Counted from the stretch's first letter, positions 45,159 through 54,291 are shown. The stretch is DNA of 64,000 nt from CAVSUZ01 sp963791885 (GCA_963791885.1 CAWBUL010000005.1:744001-808000); one strand, 5' to 3'. Translations and numbers: made by a program. The notes: generated by a model from the letters alone, not told the origin.

Positions 45159-46190
45159 ATGGGCTACAGGGTCGTCGTCGTCGGCGCCACCGGAGCGGTG
45201 GGGCGCGAGATGCTGAAAACCCTGGCGGAGCGTCAGTTTCCAGCCGACGAGGTCGCGGCGGTGGCCTCCGGGCGTTCCTCCGGCACGGAGGTGTCGTTTG
45301 GCGACACGCAGGTCCTCAAGGTCAGATCGCTGGATGGCTTCGACTTCCGCGGCTGGGATATCGGGTTGTTCAGTCCAGGTGCTTCGGTCTCCGCCGCGCA
45401 TGCACCGAGTGCCGCCGCTGCCGGCTGCGTGGTGATCGACAATACCAGCCAGTTTCGCATGGAACCGGATGTTCCGCTGGTTGTGCCGGAGGTGAACCCG
45501 CAGGCGCTCGCGCGCTTCGCCCGGCGCAACATCATCGCCAACCCGAACTGCAGCACCATCCAGATGGTGGTGGCGCTGAAGCCGCTGCACGACCGGTTCA
45601 AGGCAAAGCGGGTGGTGGTGGCGACGTACCAGTCCGTCTCCGGCGCCGGGAAGGAGGCGATGGACGAGCTGTTCAATCACACCAAGGGCGTGTTCGTCAG
45701 CGATCCGAATACGCCGGAGCAGTTCACCAAGGAGATAGCCTTCAACGTCATTCCGCACATCGATAAGTTCATGGAGGACGGGTCCACTAAAGAAGAGTGG
45801 AAGATGGCGGTGGAGACCCGAAAGATCCTGGACCCCGACATTGCGGTGCACGCCACCTGCGTGCGCGTGCCGGTGTTCATCGGACATGGTGAAGCGGTCA
45901 ACGTCGAGTTCGAGCGTCCGATCACTGTTGCCGAAGCGCGTGCGACATTGCGCGAGGCGCCGGGTGTTGCCGTGGTCGATCACCGCGAAGATGGCGGCTA
46001 CATCACCCCCCTGGAATCCGCGGGCGAAGATCCGGTGTTCGTCAGCCGCATCCGGTTAGACCCGACGGTGACGAATGGCCTGTCGTTCTGGTGCGTCGCA
46101 GATAATCTGCGCAAAGGTGCCGCGCTGAATGCCGTGCAGATCGCGGAGACGCTGGTCGCGCAGGGCATGCTGACGAAGAGGGCAGCATAA
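45159..46190 (+). CDS. asd: Aspartate-semialdehyde dehydrogenase
   Basis: A 343-residue enzyme that reduces aspartyl phosphate to aspartate semialdehyde, for lysine, diaminopimelate, threonine and methionine synthesis. VVVGATGAVGREMLKTL is the NADP motif, NPNCSTIQM carries the catalytic Cys, and ATCVRVPVFIGHGEAVNVEF carries the catalytic His. A GAAGGAAACAGG region precedes the ATG at 45159. It is the last gene of the + strand essential block and converges on lutC, two bases away. Confidence 0.96.
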   Translation: MGYRVVVVGATGAVGREMLKTLAERQFPADEVAAVASGRSSGTEVSFGDTQVLKVRSLDGFDFRGWDIGLFSPGASVSAAHAPSAAAAGCVVIDNTSQFRMEPDVPLVVPEVNPQALARFARRNIIANPNCSTIQMVVALKPLHDRFKAKRVVVATYQSVSGAGKEAMDELFNHTKGVFVSDPNTPEQFTKEIAFNVIPHIDKFMEDGSTKEEWKMAVETRKILDPDIAVHATCVRVPVFIGHGEAVNVEFERPITVAEARATLREAPGVAVVDHREDGGYITPLESAGEDPVFVSRIRLDPTVTNGLSFWCVADNLRKGAALNAVQIAETLVAQGMLTKRAA

Positions 46191-46192
46191 AC

Positions 46193-46855
46193 CTAGCCGA
46201 CTAGTACGATATGTAACCGTCGTGGACCGTGAGCACCGAGTTCGAGCGTCTGCTCGATGTCGGCGGAGCGCGACGGGCCGGTTACGAGCATGACGTTGCG
46301 GGGCATGCCGCCCATTTCGGCGCGCAGAAGGTCCCAGGCTTCTTCGTACGCGCCGACGATGCGCTGTTCGCGCAGCACGACGATCTCGGTGTCGGCGAGC
46401 AGGTTGATGGTGGTGGGGCGGGTTGGCGCGGAGGGCAGCATGAGGGTGCCGGTCTCGGCGATACCGGCAAAGCCGTGCTGCACGCTGACGAGGTCGGTGG
46501 CCTCAGCGCGACCTTCGCGAATACGCAGCAGCGGGCGTGCGGACCATTCGATGGATTGGAGCTCGGGATGTGGCGCCATGACGAACTCGCTGGGCAGATT
46601 CTGCGCCGCGAGGTAGTCGGCCATGGCGCCGGGAACTTCGTTGGGATCGGCTACGCGCGTGACGGTGCCGTATTCTTTTTCGAGGTTGGCGATGAAGAGC
46701 GCGACTTGGCCGGCATGCGGCAGGCGCGAGCGGGCGGGGATCAGATGCCGAGGATGCGCCGCCATGCGCTGACGCAGCGTGTCTTGCAAATCGGGTTGTA
46801 GCGGACCGCGACGCAAGCCTCGGCGGATGGATTGAAGAACGGATTCGCGACTCAT
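46193..46855 (-). CDS. lutC: LUD-domain protein, lactate utilization protein C
   Basis: A 220-residue protein of the LutC/LldG type. RRGLRRGPLQPDLQDTLRQRM, SVQHGFAGIAETGTLMLPSAPTRPTTINLLADTEIVVL and MLVTGPSRSADIEQTLELGAHGPRRLHIVLV are the LUD motifs. With LutA and LutB it forms an L-lactate oxidising complex. Its ATG overlaps the lutB stop (ATGA), so the two are one operon. lutA is not adjacent. Confidence 0.92.
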   Translation of the reverse strand: MSRESVLQSIRRGLRRGPLQPDLQDTLRQRMAAHPRHLIPARSRLPHAGQVALFIANLEKEYGTVTRVADPNEVPGAMADYLAAQNLPSEFVMAPHPELQSIEWSARPLLRIREGRAEATDLVSVQHGFAGIAETGTLMLPSAPTRPTTINLLADTEIVVLREQRIVGAYEEAWDLLRAEMGGMPRNVMLVTGPSRSADIEQTLELGAHGPRRLHIVLVG

Positions 46856-48285
46856 GGGCGACGGCCTTCGCGTTCACTGCGGGCGTAGCGGGCGAAGAAT
46901 GTGTCGCCTTCCGGCGCAGGCATGTCGCGCCCGTCTGTCCATCCGCTGGCCATGGGCATGCGGGCGAAGCGGCCGCGGCGACGGCCGAGCATGCCGAGGC
47001 TGAGCGCAGCGGCGCGGGTGACCAGGCGGTAGAGCGACGGGCGGCGGGCGAACCAGGCCCAGAGAGCGATGTTGCGGCGCTCGGCCGGGGGATTGAGGTG
47101 GCGCTCGAAAGCGCGCTCGCGCCAATGGCGCATGAGGCCGGGGAGCGGGATACGGACCGGGCAAACGCTCTCGCACTTGCCGCAGAAGGTGGAGGCGCCG
47201 GGGAGCAGGTTGGATTGGTCGACGCCGATGAGGGCGGGGGTGAGGACGCTGCCCATCGGACCGGGATAGACCCAGCCATAGGCGTGGCCACCGACGGCGC
47301 CGTAGACCGGGCAGTGGTTCATGCAGGCGGCGCAGCGGATGCAGCGGAGCATGTCCTGGAACTCGGTGCCGATCATGGCCGAGCGCCCATTATCGACGAT
47401 GACGACGTGGTATTGCTCGGGGCCATCGAGATCGCCGGGGCGACGGGCGCCGGTGGAGAAGGTGGTGTAGACGGAGAAGTCCTGGCCGGTGGCTGAGCGC
47501 GCGAGGACGCGCAGCAGCGAAACGCAGTCTTCGAGCGTGGGCACGACCTTCTCGATACTGGCGAGCGCGATGTGTACGCGCGGGAGGGTCTGGGTCAGGT
47601 CGCCGTTGCCTTCGTTGGTGACGATGACGCTGGAGCCGGTTTCGGCAACGAGGAAATTGGCACCGGTGATGCCGACATCGGCGGCGAGGAACTTGGCGCG
47701 GAGATGGGACCGCGCCTCGGTCAGGATGTCACGGCGTTCGGCAAAGACGCGGTCGGCCGGCATGTCGGTGTGAGAGGCGCGGAACGTCGCCTCCCAGTCT
47801 TCGCGGTTCAGGTGAAAGGCGGGAGCGATGATGTGGCTCGGCATCTCATGCCGGAGCTGGATGATGTATTCGCCGAGATCAGTTTCGACCGGCTGAATGC
47901 CGTGTTTTTCCAGGTGGTCGTTGATGCTCAGCTCCTCGCCGATCATCGACTTGCCCTTGGTGACGGTGCGGGCGCCGGCGTCGCGGCAGATGTCGAGGAC
48001 CGCGGCGCGCGCTTCGTCGGCGGTGGAGCACCAGTGCACGTGGCCGCCCGCGGCCTCCACCTTCGCGGCGAAGGCTTCGAGGTAGAAGTCGAGATGGGCG
48101 ATGGTGTGGTTCTTGATGTCGCGGGCGGTGTCGCGGAGTGTCTCGAACTCCGGCAGGGCAGCGACGGCAGCGGCGCGGCGGGCGATGAAGGAGGAGCCGC
48201 TGCGGGCGAGGGCTTTCTGGAGGCCGGCGTCGCGCAGGGCGTCGTGCGCGTTCTGCTTGAAGGACGCGCTGGTGGGGATGTGCAT
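46852..48285 (-). CDS. lutB: Iron-sulfur protein, lactate utilization protein B
   Basis: A 477-residue protein with an N-terminal LUD region (RDIKNHTIAHLDFYLEAFAAKVEAAGG, then TKGKSMIGEELSINDHLEKHGI and TGANFLVAETGSSVIVTNEGN) and two ferredoxin-type cluster motifs, CIRCAACMNHCPVYG and CGKCESVCPVRIP. It is the electron-transfer subunit of the LutABC lactate oxidation complex in the cytoplasm. A leader of about 215 bases with repeated GGAGTCTC elements and a possible sigma-70 promoter at 48507-48536 precede it. LutA, normally encoded first, is missing from this locus. Confidence 0.92.
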   Translation of the reverse strand: MHIPTSASFKQNAHDALRDAGLQKALARSGSSFIARRAAAVAALPEFETLRDTARDIKNHTIAHLDFYLEAFAAKVEAAGGHVHWCSTADEARAAVLDICRDAGARTVTKGKSMIGEELSINDHLEKHGIQPVETDLGEYIIQLRHEMPSHIIAPAFHLNREDWEATFRASHTDMPADRVFAERRDILTEARSHLRAKFLAADVGITGANFLVAETGSSVIVTNEGNGDLTQTLPRVHIALASIEKVVPTLEDCVSLLRVLARSATGQDFSVYTTFSTGARRPGDLDGPEQYHVVIVDNGRSAMIGTEFQDMLRCIRCAACMNHCPVYGAVGGHAYGWVYPGPMGSVLTPALIGVDQSNLLPGASTFCGKCESVCPVRIPLPGLMRHWRERAFERHLNPPAERRNIALWAWFARRPSLYRLVTRAAALSLGMLGRRRGRFARMPMASGWTDGRDMPAPEGDTFFARYARSEREGRRP

Positions 48286-48330
48286 TCGGGGAGCTTACGG
48301 CGGCGGTTGGGGGATGGGCCAGGGTAGGAC

Positions 48331-48436
48331 GGAGTCTCGGGGGAGTCTCAGTTTTCGAGTGGTGGGATTGTGGATCGCTTGCTGAGACGAAGCGTTAACA
48401 AATCACGCTGATGGAGTCTCGGCGGAGTCTCAGTTT
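48331..48436. repeat. Pair of 24-base direct repeats, each built of two GGAGTCTC units
   Basis: Positions 48331-48354 and 48413-48436 are identical except for one base (GGAGTCTCGG then G or C, then GGAGTCTCAGTTT). The copies are 82 bases apart start to start. Within each, GGAGTCTC occurs twice at 10-base spacing, and GAGTCTC is a palindrome around its central T. They lie between the lutB start and the promoter-like boxes at 48507-48536, so they could be regulator sites. Confidence 0.75.
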
Positions 48437-48506
48437 AATGAATTCGAGTCTTGAGGATCGTGAGATGAGACATGACGCCCGCGGGCTTAGGGTGAGGCCT
48501 TTAGGA

Positions 48507-48536
48507 AGTATAGCGTTAGTATTGCTTTCTGGGCAA
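48507..48536 (-). promoter_or_regulatory. Possible sigma-70 promoter for lutBC
   Basis: On the minus strand TTGCCC (48536-48531) and TATACT (48512-48507) are 18 bases apart, close to TTGACA and TATAAT. Transcription would start near 48500 and give a leader of about 215 bases to lutB containing the GGAGTCTC repeats. Supported by sequence resemblance only. Confidence 0.4.
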
Positions 48537-48558
48537 TGTTAAACGACGGGGCGTGTCG

Positions 48559-48942
48559 TTACCGCGCCTGGCGTCCTTTCTTCCGGGGTGGTGCTTCGCG
48601 CTTGGCCTTTGCCGACTTCCGTCGGGCCGCGGCGAACCCTGCTTCCGCCCATGGGATGAGTTCATCGGGCTGGTCGAGCAGATCCTCCGGCACGCGCCGG
48701 TACGGCAGATCGACGATGCGGCCGTTTCGGCTGTAGGTGAAGGGTGGAGCGGATTCGGCTGGGCTGAATTCCGCCACGGTCCGGTCATCGACGCGGATGT
48801 AGAGAGCTTCGTCGCGGATCAGGCCGAACATCAGTCCGTTGCAGTATATGCCTGCCGCGCTGAACATACGCCGGACTGTGACGTGGCCGAGCGGCGCGAG
48901 CTGTTCGCAAAGGAAGTTGTTCAAGCTGTCGTTTGTTGGCAT
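48559..48942 (-). CDS. TfoX N-terminal domain protein
   Basis: A 127-residue protein. LNNFLCEQLAPLGHVTVRRMFSAAGIYCNGLMFGLIRDEALYIRVDD and FTYSRNGRIVDLPYRRVPEDLLDQPDEL match the TfoX N-terminal domain, followed by a very basic Ala/Lys/Arg tail (RRKSAKAKREAPPRKKGRQAR). Stand-alone TfoX N-domain proteins are common, and no DNA-binding role is established for most. I chose the ATG at 48942, right before PTNDSLNN. It lies 36 bases downstream of the cupin gene on the same strand. Confidence 0.85.
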   Translation of the reverse strand: MPTNDSLNNFLCEQLAPLGHVTVRRMFSAAGIYCNGLMFGLIRDEALYIRVDDRTVAEFSPAESAPPFTYSRNGRIVDLPYRRVPEDLLDQPDELIPWAEAGFAAARRKSAKAKREAPPRKKGRQAR

Positions 48943-48978
48943 CGCCTGGGGTCGGCTGTGCGACGGCAAGGAGCAGGG

Positions 48979-49329
48979 CTATTCGATGGGCACGAAGATT
49001 GAGCGGCGCATCTTGCCGCCGATCGACTGAGACAGATGGCCCTTGCCATTGATGTCTTCGACGAGGATGACCTCACCGGCGCCGATCTCACGGGCTTCGC
49101 CGTCGCTGGCGGTGATTTTCACGCCGCCTTCGAGGTTGATGATGTACTGGCGACGCGGAGCGGGATGCCAGCTTAGATCGTAGTCGCCGCTGGTTTCGCG
49201 GAAGATGATCCCGGAGGCAGGCAGGCGCGCGGACAGCTTGCTGAAGTTCTGTTGTTCGACCCAGTTGACCTCGATGTCGCGCCAATGGGTTTCACCGGCA
49301 GCATCGACGTAGATGTTATGAATGCGCAT
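48979..49329 (-). CDS. Small cupin-like protein
   Basis: A 116-residue protein, MRIHNIYVDAAGETHW at the start, with cupin-type strands YDLSWHPAPRRQYIINLEGGVKITASDG and IGAGEVILVEDINGKGH. The motif RRQYIINLEGGVKI replaces the His-rich cupin motif 1, so only part of a metal site is apparent (His in SWHPAP and GKGH). The substrate is unknown. It is followed by the TfoX-domain gene on the same strand. Confidence 0.75.
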   Translation of the reverse strand: MRIHNIYVDAAGETHWRDIEVNWVEQQNFSKLSARLPASGIIFRETSGDYDLSWHPAPRRQYIINLEGGVKITASDGEAREIGAGEVILVEDINGKGHLSQSIGGKMRRSIFVPIE

Positions 49330-49663
49330 TGGTTGGTTCCCCCTTATTCGGCCGGCGCTAAAATCGAGTGTATCCGGCTGCTGTATGTAGGGCAGGCTCC
49401 ATCGGTGCGGGCCACGTTGCCGCGTAGCTCACAACGCTCCCCTTCATGATATCCTTGCAAAAAGCCCTTCAAATGGGAGTCGGATGATGTTGGTAGGGCA
49501 CTTTCACGCAGAACAAGGTCAACGACAAGATGCCTGCTTGAATATCATTTGGGGGCGCACCTATCCGACTGCCTGTCAGGCACTGTGCAGCCCGCGGAAG
49601 ATCGGGGCGTCATCGTTCTGTCGTTTTGTCGCCGAAGACCTTTCCCCGACAGGGAGCCAAAGA
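49330..49663. other. Intergenic region between the cupin gene and the arabinoside importer
   Basis: About 334 bases with no credible gene. A 79-codon open frame on the + strand (49484-49723) has no ribosome-binding site or recognisable features. The upstream promoter of the cupin gene must lie in its left part. I see no terminator-like hairpin with a T tract for the permease gene that ends at 49664. Confidence 0.5.
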
Positions 49664-50494
49664 CTACCCCTTGAGACCGGTTGCTGCCAGGAAGCCTTCC
49701 GAAACGCGCCTCTGAAAGATTAGATAGAGTATCGCGACTGGTAGCCCCCCGAGCACCGCCAAGGCCATGTTCGAGGCGTTATGGATCCCGAACTCCGATT
49801 GCACCTGCGTCAGGCCCACAGGAATCGTCATCATATTGGGAGAGCTGATCACCATCAGGGGCCATAGAAAGTTGTTCCAAGATGCTATGAATATCACAAT
49901 ACCAACAGCAAAGACGATCCCACTGCTGATCGGCACATAAATGCGGAGCAGAATCTGGATTTCGCGAGCGCCATCAAGCACCGCGGCTTCGCGAAATTCC
50001 GGGGGAATCTGATCGAAGAACCGCTTGAAGATGAAAACGGCAAGAGGCGTCGTGAGCTGTGGCAAAATGATCCCTGGATAGGTATTGATCAAGCCAAGTA
50101 GGTTCATCTGTTGGTAAAGCGGGATGACAAGCGATTCGAACGGGACCATGATGCTCGCCATAAACAGACCAAACAGGAGGGTGCGCCCTCGGAAACGGAG
50201 CTGAGAAAAGCCGTAGGCCGCCAACGCCGACAGCGTGATGGTAGCGGTCGTTACCATACCCGACACCAGCATGCTGTTCCCGTACCATCGAATCAGCCCC
50301 CCGCCCAGTAGTACCTTGGCATACGCTTCGATGGTTGGCGGATTCGGCAGCCAGCTCGGTATCGGCTCTATCGTCTGAAATTCCTGCTTAATCGACGTGT
50401 CGATCGCCCAGAGCAGCGGATACAACCAGATCAGAGCCAGCGCGGCCGTGATCATCAGGCCGATAATTTCTAGGATAGGGAAACGCCGTAACAT
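49664..50494 (-). CDS. Carbohydrate ABC transporter permease (MalG type)
   Basis: A 276-residue inner-membrane permease. The N-terminus ILEIIGLMITAALALIWLYPLLWAIDTSIKQ, the EAA loop EFREAAVLDGAREIQILLRIYVPISSG and the C-terminal FQRRVSEGFLAATGLKG are typical of the CUT1 group. It shares one base with the stop of the partner permease gene. It is the last gene of the GH51 operon. No ATPase gene follows. Confidence 0.92.
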   Translation of the reverse strand: MLRRFPILEIIGLMITAALALIWLYPLLWAIDTSIKQEFQTIEPIPSWLPNPPTIEAYAKVLLGGGLIRWYGNSMLVSGMVTTATITLSALAAYGFSQLRFRGRTLLFGLFMASIMVPFESLVIPLYQQMNLLGLINTYPGIILPQLTTPLAVFIFKRFFDQIPPEFREAAVLDGAREIQILLRIYVPISSGIVFAVGIVIFIASWNNFLWPLMVISSPNMMTIPVGLTQVQSEFGIHNASNMALAVLGGLPVAILYLIFQRRVSEGFLAATGLKG

Positions 50495-51423
50495 TAGCGT
50501 CTTCCAAATTTTGTTAGTAACCTACTCTGGACGGCTGAGATAATAACAATCTGTAAAAAGATCGCGACCGCGATTGCGGAGGCGTAACCCGAATCAAGAT
50601 TGCTGAACCCGGTATCGAACATGTATTCGAGCAAGACGCGTGTTGATGTCCCAGGGCCACCCGCGGTCAGAAGATAGACCTGAGAGAAGATTTTTAATGA
50701 AGCGATAACCTGCAAAACAAGCGCCAGCGATGTGGTGGGCCACAGCAGTGGCCAGATCACGTGTCGGAACACCTGCCATGGACCCGCGCCGTCCAACCAT
50801 GCTGCCTCCTTGACCTCCTTCGGCACGGTCTGAAGGCCGGCAATAAACAGCAGCATGTTAAACCCGACAGTCCACCAGATTGTCACTATCGCCACGGCCG
50901 GCAATCCAAGGGTTGCGTCGTCGAACCATGCAATCGACACTCCCAGAAGGTGATTGACGATTCCGTAGTTCGCGTTGAGAACCCACCCAGCGATAAGGGT
51001 TACAACACTGACCGGCAGAATGTAGGGCAGGAAGAAAGCCGCCTGGGCAAATAGCGCCAGTTTGCCCGCCTGCAGGACCAGCGTTGCGAGACCCAGCCCG
51101 AGAAGCACCAAGGGGATAGCTGTCAGCAGCACGAAGTAGAGCGTGTGAAGGAATGCGCCCCAGAAGGCGGGGTCATGCAGCAGCCGCACATAATTCCTGC
51201 CGCCGATAAACGGCCCGGCTGGATTACCCAGCCGGGTCTTGGTCAGGCTCAAGTGAAAAAGCTGAAGCAGCGGAACAAGAAAAAAGGCAATGTACACCGA
51301 AGCAAAAGGTCCAATAAACCAGATCGCGGCCGGCGCTTTGCGCAGTCGGCCCCGGCGTATGAAAAGGGTGGGAATAGAGGCACGTGGCTCGACCATGCCA
51401 CGTGCGGTACTTGGGCACTCCAT
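50494..51423 (-). CDS. Carbohydrate ABC transporter permease (MalF type)
   Basis: A 309-residue permease with six hydrophobic segments from IWFIGPFASVYIAFFLVPLLQLF onward, and the docking loop VKEAAWLDGAGPWQVFRHVIWPLLWP. The ATG at 51423 is eight bases after the binding-protein stop; an ATG at 51396 (MVEPRAS) is an alternative, and neither has a good ribosome-binding site. It pairs with the MalG-type protein encoded next. Confidence 0.9.
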   Translation of the reverse strand: MECPSTARGMVEPRASIPTLFIRRGRLRKAPAAIWFIGPFASVYIAFFLVPLLQLFHLSLTKTRLGNPAGPFIGGRNYVRLLHDPAFWGAFLHTLYFVLLTAIPLVLLGLGLATLVLQAGKLALFAQAAFFLPYILPVSVVTLIAGWVLNANYGIVNHLLGVSIAWFDDATLGLPAVAIVTIWWTVGFNMLLFIAGLQTVPKEVKEAAWLDGAGPWQVFRHVIWPLLWPTTSLALVLQVIASLKIFSQVYLLTAGGPGTSTRVLLEYMFDTGFSNLDSGYASAIAVAIFLQIVIISAVQSRLLTKFGRR

Positions 51424-51431
51424 CCAACGGC

Positions 51432-52712
51432 CTAGCGTTGGATCTGATTGATCCCTTGGGTGAACTCCGATATCGCCTGATCAATCGGCATTTGTCCGTT
51501 CATTCCCGCGTTAAGGTAGCGCATCGCAAGCTGATAAAGTGGCCCAGCAACCCCGGCGAACCATATATCGGGATCATAGGCCACTTCCTGAGCTGCCGCG
51601 GCGTATTCATTGTTAGGAACCATGTCCTTATAGGCCGCCGAGTTCGTCACAGGCAGATAGGACGGAATGTGCCCGCCCTCGGCCCAAACCAGGGCGTGCT
51701 TCTCGACAAAGGCGATGAATTGCAGGACCGCTGCGAGCTTTTCCGGGGAAAGCTGATTGGATTTCCCGGGCATCGCGAAGCTGTGGCTGTCCGCCCAGGA
51801 CCGCGCTGTCTGGAAAAACTTTGGTATGGGAATGATCTCGTAATCGAAGCTCAGCTGATGTTTGGCCTGAGCATCGGCGAGAGTGGGGCGGTTCCAGTCT
51901 CCGCCCAGGAGAAAGCCGGAACGGCCGCTCACGAACACAGCGGGAGCTGTTGGCTGATCGAGCTTGCCGATCATGAGCCCCTCTTTTACCCAGTCCGCCA
52001 TGGCCGATAGGGCTGTCTTTCCGGCATCGCCGAAAGCTGCCTTTCCGTCCGGCGAAACGACCTCTGCATTCTGCTGCTTCACCAAAGTATACCATACGCG
52101 CCAGGGGTCGGCGGCGGTGGCGTCGCTTCCAAACTCGACCCCACTCGCGCCCGTTTTGCTGTGAATGGCTCGCATGTCGGAGACGAAGTCGTCCATGCTG
52201 TTGATGGGCTTCAGTTTGCCGTTCTCGTCCAGAAGACCGGCCTTCTTCGCCAGGGTCATGTTAACGTAGAGCACCAGGGTGTGGGTATCGAGAGGCACGG
52301 CATAGAGCTTGCCGTTGACATGCGCCTGATCCCAGGCATGCGGTGCGAAATCGCTCCCCTTCAATCCCACGCTCTCCAGCTCTTGCTCCGTAATGGGACG
52401 GAGCAGATCCGACGATCCCCAATCCGGCATTCTCGACAGATGAAAAGAGAACACGTCCGGCGCATTGCCCGACAGGATGGCCGCCCGTGTTTTGGTGTAG
52501 AACGGCACGCCCCACTGTAAGGTCGCAGCTTCCACCTTGACTTTGTCTTGGCTCTTGTTGAAATCATTGACCAATTCGGTCATGCGGCCGCCATCGCCGC
52601 CGGTGAAGAAATTCCAGTAAGAAATCGTCACCTGCTGCGCTTTCGCGAACCCCGTGGTACCGATCCAGAAAGACGCCACAAGGATTAGAAGAATCCGCAT
52701 CTTTTCTCGCAC
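51432..52712 (-). CDS. ABC transporter carbohydrate-binding protein (family 1)
   Basis: A 426-residue exported protein. The start is GTG 52712 with an ideal AAGGAGG five bases before it; an ATG four codons later is in frame. The signal peptide (RILLILVASFWIGTTGFAKA) is followed by QVTISYWNFFTGGDGGRMTELVNDFNKSQ, FYTKTRAAILSGNAPDVFSFHLSRM and SFAMPGKSNQLSPEKLAAVLQFIAFV, the family 1 pattern. Lying 19 bases after the arabinofuranosidase gene, it probably binds arabinose-containing oligosaccharides. Confidence 0.92.
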   Translation of the reverse strand: MREKMRILLILVASFWIGTTGFAKAQQVTISYWNFFTGGDGGRMTELVNDFNKSQDKVKVEAATLQWGVPFYTKTRAAILSGNAPDVFSFHLSRMPDWGSSDLLRPITEQELESVGLKGSDFAPHAWDQAHVNGKLYAVPLDTHTLVLYVNMTLAKKAGLLDENGKLKPINSMDDFVSDMRAIHSKTGASGVEFGSDATAADPWRVWYTLVKQQNAEVVSPDGKAAFGDAGKTALSAMADWVKEGLMIGKLDQPTAPAVFVSGRSGFLLGGDWNRPTLADAQAKHQLSFDYEIIPIPKFFQTARSWADSHSFAMPGKSNQLSPEKLAAVLQFIAFVEKHALVWAEGGHIPSYLPVTNSAAYKDMVPNNEYAAAAQEVAYDPDIWFAGVAGPLYQLAMRYLNAGMNGQMPIDQAISEFTQGINQIQR

Positions 52713-52731
52713 GATGTCCTCCTTTTATTTG

Positions 52732-54291
52732 TTAGTGCCTCGATTTGCTTGTGGGCCGCATTCGTAAAACAGACCACGAAGCCGGGGGCAGTTCCACCGT
52801 GATTCGGTCATCGCGAATTGTCGGTTTTTCCAGTTCTCTCGGCTTGATGCGCGATGGCTCAGCCCGCGAGTTCACGGCGTTCAGGTCCCGGTCATGCAAG
52901 GTAAGCAGCTGCTCGACCTCAAGCTCGGGAAAACCGCCCAACCTGATCTCCGCTGTGATTGTACTCCCAAGATCACGGTTCAACGCGAACAGAGTGACAC
53001 CACCATCTTCATTGGCAACCCCTGCCAGCTTGAGGTAAGGCACGCGTGAAAGATGGATACGATTGTCGTCCGCGCCTCGTGGATCGTTGTAAGTCGCAGA
53101 GTAGGTGTCGGACTCGACGAGCGTGCGCAACACCTCCCCACGTCCAAATCGGCTCATGTGCGAGAACGGATAGAAGATGGTCTGCCTCCAGGCTGCTCCA
53201 CCATTTTCCGTCATGATGGGCGCGATTACATTTACAAGCTGCGCCAGACATGCGCACCGCACCCGGTCTGCATGGTTGAGCAGCGAGATACAGGCGCCAC
53301 CGAACGCGAGCGCGTCCTCCATGGTATAGATCTCTTCCAGAATTGCCGGGGCGACCGGCCAGCCAGGCTTAACGCGATTTGCGCGTGGCCGGCGGGTTCG
53401 ATACCAAACATTCCACTCGTCGAAGCTTAGCATAATCCGCTTAGGGGATCGCCGTCGAGCCGCGACGCTATCGGCGACTGCCACCACTTCCTCGATAAAA
53501 CTGTCCATCAGATCGGGGCTGGCGAGGTAGGCTTCGGTATCATGATCATAATTGTTGAGATACGTGTGCAGCGATATCCATTCCACATGATCGAAACAGT
53601 GTTCCAGCACAATCCGTTCCCATTCGCCATAGGTCGGCATGGTGCGTCCCGAAGAACCGCATGCAGCCAATTCGATCGAAGGATCAACCCAACGCATCAC
53701 TTTGGCTGCTTCCGCGGCAATGCGCCCATATTCGTGGGCTGTTTTGGCGCAGGTCTGCCAGGGGCCGTCCATCTCATTGCCCAAGCACCAGAATTTCACA
53801 CCGTGCGGTTTCTCCCAGCCATGCTCACGGCGGAGGTCGGAAAGCGCGGTACCGCTCGGGTGATTGCAATATTCGATAAATCGCCCCGCTTCGGCCGGGC
53901 CGCGCGTGCCGAGGTTTACAGCAAGCATAGGCTCTAGTTTTGCGGTGCGGCACCAATCGATGAATTCGTTTGTGCCAAAGCTGTTTGGTTCGGTAGAAAA
54001 CCACGCATAATCCAGCCGGCGCGGGCGGTTTGTCGCGGGACCTACGCCGTCCTCCCAATTGTAACCTGAGACGAAATTGCCGCCGGGATAGCGCATGATC
54101 GTCGGTCCTAGCTCTTGCACCAACTCGAGGACGTCTTTCCGGAAACCGCTTCCATCGGAGGAGGAATGGGTGGGTTCGAAGATCCCGCCGTATACGCAAC
54201 GACCAAGATGCTCGACGAAAGCTCCAAACAATCGGCGCTCTGTCCGGCCGATTGTGAAATCTCGGTGCAGGCGAATGACACAATTTGACAT
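52732..54291 (-). CDS. Alpha-L-arabinofuranosidase, glycoside hydrolase family 51
   Basis: A 519-residue enzyme that removes terminal arabinofuranose from arabinan, arabinoxylan or their fragments. The GH51 residues are present: acid/base Glu173 in WCLGNEMDGPW and nucleophile Glu292 in FDEWNVWY, plus ERRLFGAFVEHLGRCVYGGIFEP and RYPGGNFVSGYNWEDGVGP. There is no signal peptide, so it acts in the cytoplasm on imported oligosaccharides. The ATG at 54291 has GGGAGAGA upstream. It is the first gene of an operon with a binding protein and two permeases. Expression is probably from the promoter at 54554-54582, with a leader of about 256 bases. Confidence 0.95.
   Translation of the reverse strand: MSNCVIRLHRDFTIGRTERRLFGAFVEHLGRCVYGGIFEPTHSSSDGSGFRKDVLELVQELGPTIMRYPGGNFVSGYNWEDGVGPATNRPRRLDYAWFSTEPNSFGTNEFIDWCRTAKLEPMLAVNLGTRGPAEAGRFIEYCNHPSGTALSDLRREHGWEKPHGVKFWCLGNEMDGPWQTCAKTAHEYGRIAAEAAKVMRWVDPSIELAACGSSGRTMPTYGEWERIVLEHCFDHVEWISLHTYLNNYDHDTEAYLASPDLMDSFIEEVVAVADSVAARRRSPKRIMLSFDEWNVWYRTRRPRANRVKPGWPVAPAILEEIYTMEDALAFGGACISLLNHADRVRCACLAQLVNVIAPIMTENGGAAWRQTIFYPFSHMSRFGRGEVLRTLVESDTYSATYNDPRGADDNRIHLSRVPYLKLAGVANEDGGVTLFALNRDLGSTITAEIRLGGFPELEVEQLLTLHDRDLNAVNSRAEPSRIKPRELEKPTIRDDRITVELPPASWSVLRMRPTSKSRH

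Noticed and set aside
49484..49723. A 79-codon open frame in the gene-free stretch before the arabinoside importer
   Set aside because: It has no ribosome-binding site and no recognisable features, and it runs into the antisense strand of the permease gene.
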